Source: JOPF133 sp052144935
GTDB taxonomy: Bacteria > Acidobacteriota > Terriglobia > Bryobacterales > Bryobacteraceae
Assembly (NCBI GenBank): GCA_052144935.1
Contig: JBKQPR010000339.1
Span: 23,189-87,188 of the forward strand
DNA: 64,000 nucleotides
Direction: 5' to 3'
The translations under genes and the position numbers were made by a program. Shown here piece by piece: positions 60,689 through 64,000 of this stretch (positions are counted from its first letter, which is position 1; each line of letters begins with the position of its first letter). The notes below the pieces were generated by a model that worked only from the letters and a program-made list of their open reading frames with translations, searched no databases and was not told where the DNA came from.

Positions 60689-61507
60689 CTACAGCCCCTT
60701 CCCTCTCTGCCAGTGCCCGTCGAACAGCCCCTTCATGGCTTCGCCCATGCCTTCGTGGTGAAACACCACGGCCGTCCAGGTGGGCCGCGTGATCACCGGG
60801 TCCAGCAGGGCGATCATGCCGTGGGCGCCGTCGAACAGCGCCAGTTTCATGGGCAGCGCATCGGCGATCCGCACTTCCACTCCCGCCGCCATGTACTCGC
60901 TCAGCCGCTGGCGATGCTCCTCATCCAGCGAGCCGGCCTCCAACAGCAGCCGGCACGCCACCCCGCCCGATCCGGCCTGCTTCACCAGTTTCTCGTGCAG
61001 AGGGTCCACCGCGTAGGGCGGCCGGGAGAATTCCAGGTACTCGCTATGCACCTCGGAGAGCATTCTGCGGTACTCGGCCGCGGTCTGCAACGGCTCGGTG
61101 ACGATCCGCAGGAAATCGAGGGTCCCGCGTCCGCCCTGCCCTTCCGAGTACAGGCTGCTCAGGTCGTCGATCATGGCCGCGCCGGCCCGGCCGTTATCCG
61201 TCAGCTCCTGCTCGAGCATCAGCCGCTTGCGCCCCAGGTAGCCCGGGATGGCCAGGCTCGGTTCTACGGCCGAGAAGAGCTTCGTCTTCTCCTGCACCAC
61301 CTGGGCGAATCCTTTCTCCACCAGGCTGTCAAGCACCTCGTAGATCTTCTGCCGCGGCACGTGCGACCGCGCCGCCAGCTCCAGCGCTTTGAACTTGGGG
61401 TGGCCGAGCAAGACCAGGTACGAACGCGATTCGTAAGCATTCAGCCCCAATTGTTGCAGCCGGCGCCAGAAGCGTTGAAAGTCCACTTCGGCCAATTCTT
61501 CGCTCAT
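60689..61507 (-). CDS. TrmB-family transcriptional regulator
   Basis: Protein of 272 residues. The N-terminal winged helix (LQQLGLNAYESRSYLVLLGH, then ELAARSHVPRQKIYEVLDSL, then VEKGFAQVV) is typical of TrmB regulators, which are common in Archaea and respond to sugars or other effectors. A coiled-coil linker and a PLD-like C-terminal effector domain (EYLEFSRPPYAVDPLHEKLV) follow. ATG 61507 is preferred; the frame further upstream reads into repeats. It is divergent from the radical SAM gene at 62034 with a 526-base gap, so it is a candidate regulator of that gene. Confidence 0.85.
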   Translation of the reverse strand: MSEELAEVDFQRFWRRLQQLGLNAYESRSYLVLLGHPKFKALELAARSHVPRQKIYEVLDSLVEKGFAQVVQEKTKLFSAVEPSLAIPGYLGRKRLMLEQELTDNGRAGAAMIDDLSSLYSEGQGGRGTLDFLRIVTEPLQTAAEYRRMLSEVHSEYLEFSRPPYAVDPLHEKLVKQAGSGGVACRLLLEAGSLDEEHRQRLSEYMAAGVEVRIADALPMKLALFDGAHGMIALLDPVITRPTWTAVVFHHEGMGEAMKGLFDGHWQRGKGL

Positions 61508-61590
61508 TCCATCAACCTTAGCAGAATGCCGGCTGGCTGTCCCACAATCGTGTGGCAGGCGTGGCAGGCGCTTACTTTGCATCCCGTGAC

Positions 61591-61860
61591 CCTTCTGCAC
61601 AGGTCGTGGGGCAGCCAATCCTGGGGTGCCCTCTGGGCCCCGCCGGCTTTTAGCCGGCGCTTGCCGGTTGCGCACCGTCGAAAACCCAGGACTGGAAGCG
61701 CCTGCTTAGTTGGATGCACTGGGGTGCAAAGCTTGCCATGCCGCGGGTTTTCACGATCTTTGGTGGCCCGCAGGGCCATCCGCGCAGACTCGGGCGTGGC
61801 CCGGAAGAGCCGCCTGAAAGGCGGCTGCGGGCAGGATTGCCGGCGGGATTGCCCGCCCCA
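61591..61860. repeat. Repeat-rich divergent region upstream of the Tes-like gene
   Basis: Contains the GGGGTGCCCTCTGGGCCC core at 61623-61640, and next to it a perfect stem CGCCGGC-TTTTA-GCCGGCG (61641-61659). It also contains the inverse copy of the 26-base palindrome of 52002-52027 at 61803-61828 and a GCAGGATTGCCGGCGGG unit near 61831. No gene is supported between 61508 and 62033. TACAAT at 62020-62025 is a candidate -10 for the downstream gene. Confidence 0.6.
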
Positions 61861-62033
61861 CAACTAACGCAGAGTGGTGGTACGGGCGATGTAAGCGCGT
61901 TGGGCGGTTTCGACGGCCAGGCCCGGAGGGGCCGACGCCGTTCGATTCCTCCTGCAACCGTACAACCCGTCGAAATCGCAGTTGGCAGTCCGGTCGTGGC
62001 GGCCCCGAGACGCGCGCCCTACAATAGCGCTCT

Positions 62034-63677
62034 ATGGCAATTCTTCAGGTATTACCATCTGAAACTACTTATTCCGGCTCGCCCATCGCTCCGCTCCTCA
62101 AGGGCCTTCCCAAGACCACTCAGTCGCTCTGCCCGGAGTGCTCCGAACTCATCGCCGCCACCATTTTCGAACAGGACGGCAAAGTGGTCATGGAAAAAAG
62201 CTGTCCCGCGCATGGTGGGTTTCGCGACATCGTCTACTCCGACGCCCGGCTGTACCTGAAAATGGAGGAATGGACCTTCGCCGACAACCGCGGCATCGAA
62301 AACCCCGCGGTCGCCGGAGCCACGCGCTGCCCCGAGGATTGCGGTCTGTGCAATCTGCACACCAGCCACACCGGCCTGGCCAACGTCGACCTCACCAACC
62401 GCTGCAACCTCACCTGCCCGGTCTGTTTCGCCAACGCCAACGCCGCCGGGTACGTCTACGAGCCGGATTTCGAGACCGTGCGCAAAATGCTCCAGGCCCT
62501 CCGCGACGAGCGCCCCGTGGCTGGCCGGATCGTGCAGTTCTCGGGCGGCGAGCCGACCATCTACCCGCGGTTTTTCGACGTTCTGCGGTTGGCCCGCGAG
62601 ATGGGCTTCTCGCATAGCCAGGTGGCCACCAACGGGATCAAATTCACCAGCCTGGAATTCGCCGAGCAGGCCAAGGAGGCCGGTCTGCACACGCTGTACC
62701 TGCAGTTCGATGGCGTGTGCGACGACATCTACCGGCGCACGCGCGGCCGGGCGCTGTGGGAACAAAAGCTGCAGTGCATCGAAAACGTGCGCAGGGCCGG
62801 GCTGAAGATCGTCTTCGTGCCCACCATCGTCAAGGGCCTGAACGACCATCAGATCGGCGATATCATACGGCTGGCGCTCGAGAACATCGAATGCACCAGC
62901 GGCATCAGCTTCCAGCCGGTGGCGTTCACCGGGCGGATCGCGCGCCGCGAGTTGGAGTCCAAACGCTTCACCCTTTCGGACTTCGCCCACGCCGTCCATC
63001 AACAGACCGGCATCGCCGACCCTTACGAGGACTGGTTCCCGCTTTCCTGCGTGACCCCGTTCTCCAAGCTCCTCTCGGCGCTGCGCGGCGAGGAGACCAC
63101 CACCCTGAGCTGCCATCCGCACTGCGCGCTGGGCACCTACCTGTTCGTGGACCAGAACCGCAAGGCCACGCCGGTTACGCATTTCGTCGACGTCGGTCCC
63201 ATGCTGAAGGAAATGGACGTGCTGGCGCGCAAGGCCGGCAAGCGCCGCATGCAGTTCTACACCAAGCTGGAAGCCTGGAACAGCCTGCGCAAGTTCTTCC
63301 ATGAGGAGAAAGCGCCCGAGGGCCTGAACTTTACCAAGTTCCTGCAAACCCTCCAAGGCTTTACCGACAAGCGTTACGGCCGCGGCGAAAGCGAGCAGAA
63401 GGGCTTCACCTACCGCACCCTGATGGTGGCCGGCATGCACTTCATGGACTCGTACAATTACGATGTGGAGCGCGTAAAGCGCTGCGTGATCCACTATGCC
63501 GCGCCCAACGGCAAGGTGTATCCGTTCTGCGCGTACAACTCCGGCCCGGTCTACCGCGAGCGCATCGAGAGGGAATTCTCCGTGCCGTTCGAGGAGCAGG
63601 AGGAGATGCGGCGGCTCACCCTGAAGGGGAAGAAGGGCTGCGGGACGTGCGTGAGCGAGCCGGAGCTGGTGGGGTAA
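62034..63677 (+). CDS. Radical SAM protein resembling tetraether/membrane-spanning lipid synthase Tes
   Basis: Protein of 547 residues. An N-terminal Cys region (SLCPECSELIAATIFEQDGK; KSCPAHGGFRDIVYSDA; CPEDCGLCNLHTSHTGLANV) precedes the radical SAM cluster motif DLTNRCNLTCPVCFANANAA, with QFSGGEPTIYPRFF as the SAM-binding GGE. YLQFDGVCDDIYRRTRG, FVPTIVKGLNDHQIGDIIRL and SCHPHCALGTYLFVDQNRKA follow. This arrangement closely resembles the archaeal MJ0619/Tes group, which couples lipid tails to make membrane-spanning lipids; bacterial relatives are implicated in diabolic-acid/brGDGT synthesis. The C-terminal ~150 residues (FHEEKAPEGLNFTKFLQTLQ onward) are an added domain with CAYNSGPVYRERIE. 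Function is inferred. Confidence 0.8.
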   Translation: MAILQVLPSETTYSGSPIAPLLKGLPKTTQSLCPECSELIAATIFEQDGKVVMEKSCPAHGGFRDIVYSDARLYLKMEEWTFADNRGIENPAVAGATRCPEDCGLCNLHTSHTGLANVDLTNRCNLTCPVCFANANAAGYVYEPDFETVRKMLQALRDERPVAGRIVQFSGGEPTIYPRFFDVLRLAREMGFSHSQVATNGIKFTSLEFAEQAKEAGLHTLYLQFDGVCDDIYRRTRGRALWEQKLQCIENVRRAGLKIVFVPTIVKGLNDHQIGDIIRLALENIECTSGISFQPVAFTGRIARRELESKRFTLSDFAHAVHQQTGIADPYEDWFPLSCVTPFSKLLSALRGEETTTLSCHPHCALGTYLFVDQNRKATPVTHFVDVGPMLKEMDVLARKAGKRRMQFYTKLEAWNSLRKFFHEEKAPEGLNFTKFLQTLQGFTDKRYGRGESEQKGFTYRTLMVAGMHFMDSYNYDVERVKRCVIHYAAPNGKVYPFCAYNSGPVYRERIEREFSVPFEEQEEMRRLTLKGKKGCGTCVSEPELVG

Positions 63678-63704
63678 GGGTCAGGGCGAGAGCCGCGTCT
63701 GCGG

Positions 63705-63929
63705 TTACGCCGCAAACCGCAGGATTTCCAACTCAGCTCCGCTCTTGACCGCTGCTTCGGCGCGCTCCAGTACTTGCCCTGTCACCTCGTCCGACAGGTA
63801 GTATTCGCCGCAGTTCTCACAGATCGCTGCCGGTACGCCCTTGAGGATGACCGTGGTCGCCCCGCGCTGGAGGGTCACAGTCGCGTGTCCCGGGTGTGTC
63901 TCATCGTGCTTGCATAATGCGCACTTCAT
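63705..63929 (-). CDS. YgiT-type zinc-finger antitoxin
   Basis: Protein of 74 residues. MKCALCKHDETHPGHATVTL and VPAAICENCGEYYLSDEV carry the two CxxC pairs of YgiT/MqsA-type zinc fingers; the C-terminus lacks the MqsA helix-turn-helix. Its ATG overlaps the stop of a DUF4258-like toxin gene that enters from the right edge, the common arrangement of this TA family. Confidence 0.85.
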   Translation of the reverse strand: MKCALCKHDETHPGHATVTLQRGATTVILKGVPAAICENCGEYYLSDEVTGQVLERAEAAVKSGAELEILRFAA

Positions 63930-64000
63930 TCTGCCCTCCGTGTCCGAAAATCATTCTTCCACCAATCGGGTTGCGGCTCGTAAACGGTTATCACGATGCA
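63926..64000 (-). CDS. DUF4258-type toxin, C-terminal end only
   Basis: The last 24 codons of a minus-strand gene cut by the window edge read CIVITVYEPQPDWWKNDFRT, then RRAE and TGA. The pattern VITVYEP...W..DFRTRR is the usual end of DUF4258 (RelE-fold) toxins paired with YgiT antitoxins. The stop overlaps the antitoxin ATG (ATGA). The catalytic part is outside the window. Confidence 0.7.
   Translation of the reverse strand, partial: CIVITVYEPQPDWWKNDFRTRRAE

Noticed and set aside
61940..61970. GTTCGATTCCTCC as a tRNA T-arm
   Set aside because: No matching acceptor stem, anticodon arm or D-arm could be found around it; no tRNA or rRNA gene was recognised anywhere in the window.
62052..63494. 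Long minus-strand frame opposite the radical SAM gene
   Set aside because: No motif and composition typical of antisense; the plus strand has the radical SAM cluster and auxiliary cysteines.

Overview
The window is GC-rich bacterial DNA that most resembles a large soil Acidobacteriota genome of the Solibacter/Bryobacter type. The signs are a TIGR03435-family secreted protein, two Ser/Thr kinases with PD40/beta-propeller C-termini, relics of acidobacterial ADOP-type permeases, a GH78 rhamnosidase, many small toxin-antitoxin (TA) modules, and several families of dispersed GC-rich repeats. This assignment is inferred from gene content; no rRNA or tRNA gene was seen.

Left part (1-13.7 kb): a cut-off PfkB kinase, a GT-C membrane glycosyltransferase, a YbjQ protein, a DapF homologue lacking both catalytic cysteines, a nucleotide-sugar dehydrogenase, a BrnT/BrnA-like pair, an m5U RNA methyltransferase, trpS with a Pro/Tyr-rich insert, an MFS transporter, a LolA-like/redoxin gene split by a frameshift, a PemK/MazF toxin with a frameshifted antitoxin lying between two ADOP permease scars, a broken P1-family peptidase, and a Tat-exported TIM-barrel protein.

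Middle part (13.7-31.3 kb): a BlaI-BlaR1-PepSY operon with two operator-like palindromes, an ArsR relic, NIPSNAP and PEP-mutase-like genes, a broken ParE toxin with its antitoxin, a fused NfnA-NfnB-type flavoprotein with a downstream zinc-ribbon ferritin-like protein, a Ser/Thr kinase bordered by repeats, a truncated VOC protein, a GT-C membrane protein and a large rhamnosidase.

From 31.5 to 47.0 kb lies a compact co-directional Wzx/Wzy-type exopolysaccharide locus: Wza-like exporter, Wzc-like tyrosine kinase, flippase, five glycosyl-/acetyltransferases, polymerase, methyltransferase, WecA-like initiating enzyme, deacetylase and formyltransferase. The last two genes are bracketed by direct copies of the 3' end of the neighbouring SpoIIE-type phosphatase gene, which suggests how they were gained.

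Right part (47-64 kb): an FHA-GAF-SpoIIE phosphatase, a Fur regulator, biotin carboxylase plus biotin carrier protein, a MEMO-family protein, a SpoU methyltransferase, a GT2 enzyme, the TIGR03435 protein, VapBC, a frameshifted kinase, an archaeal-style TrmB regulator divergent from a radical SAM protein resembling the tetraether/membrane-spanning lipid synthase Tes, and a DUF4258/YgiT pair cut by the right edge.

Cross-cutting features are the many frameshifted or truncated genes (at least seven), GC-rich repeats that have entered reading frames, and repeated placement of -10-like hexamers 6-10 nt before start codons, which suggests leaderless transcripts.
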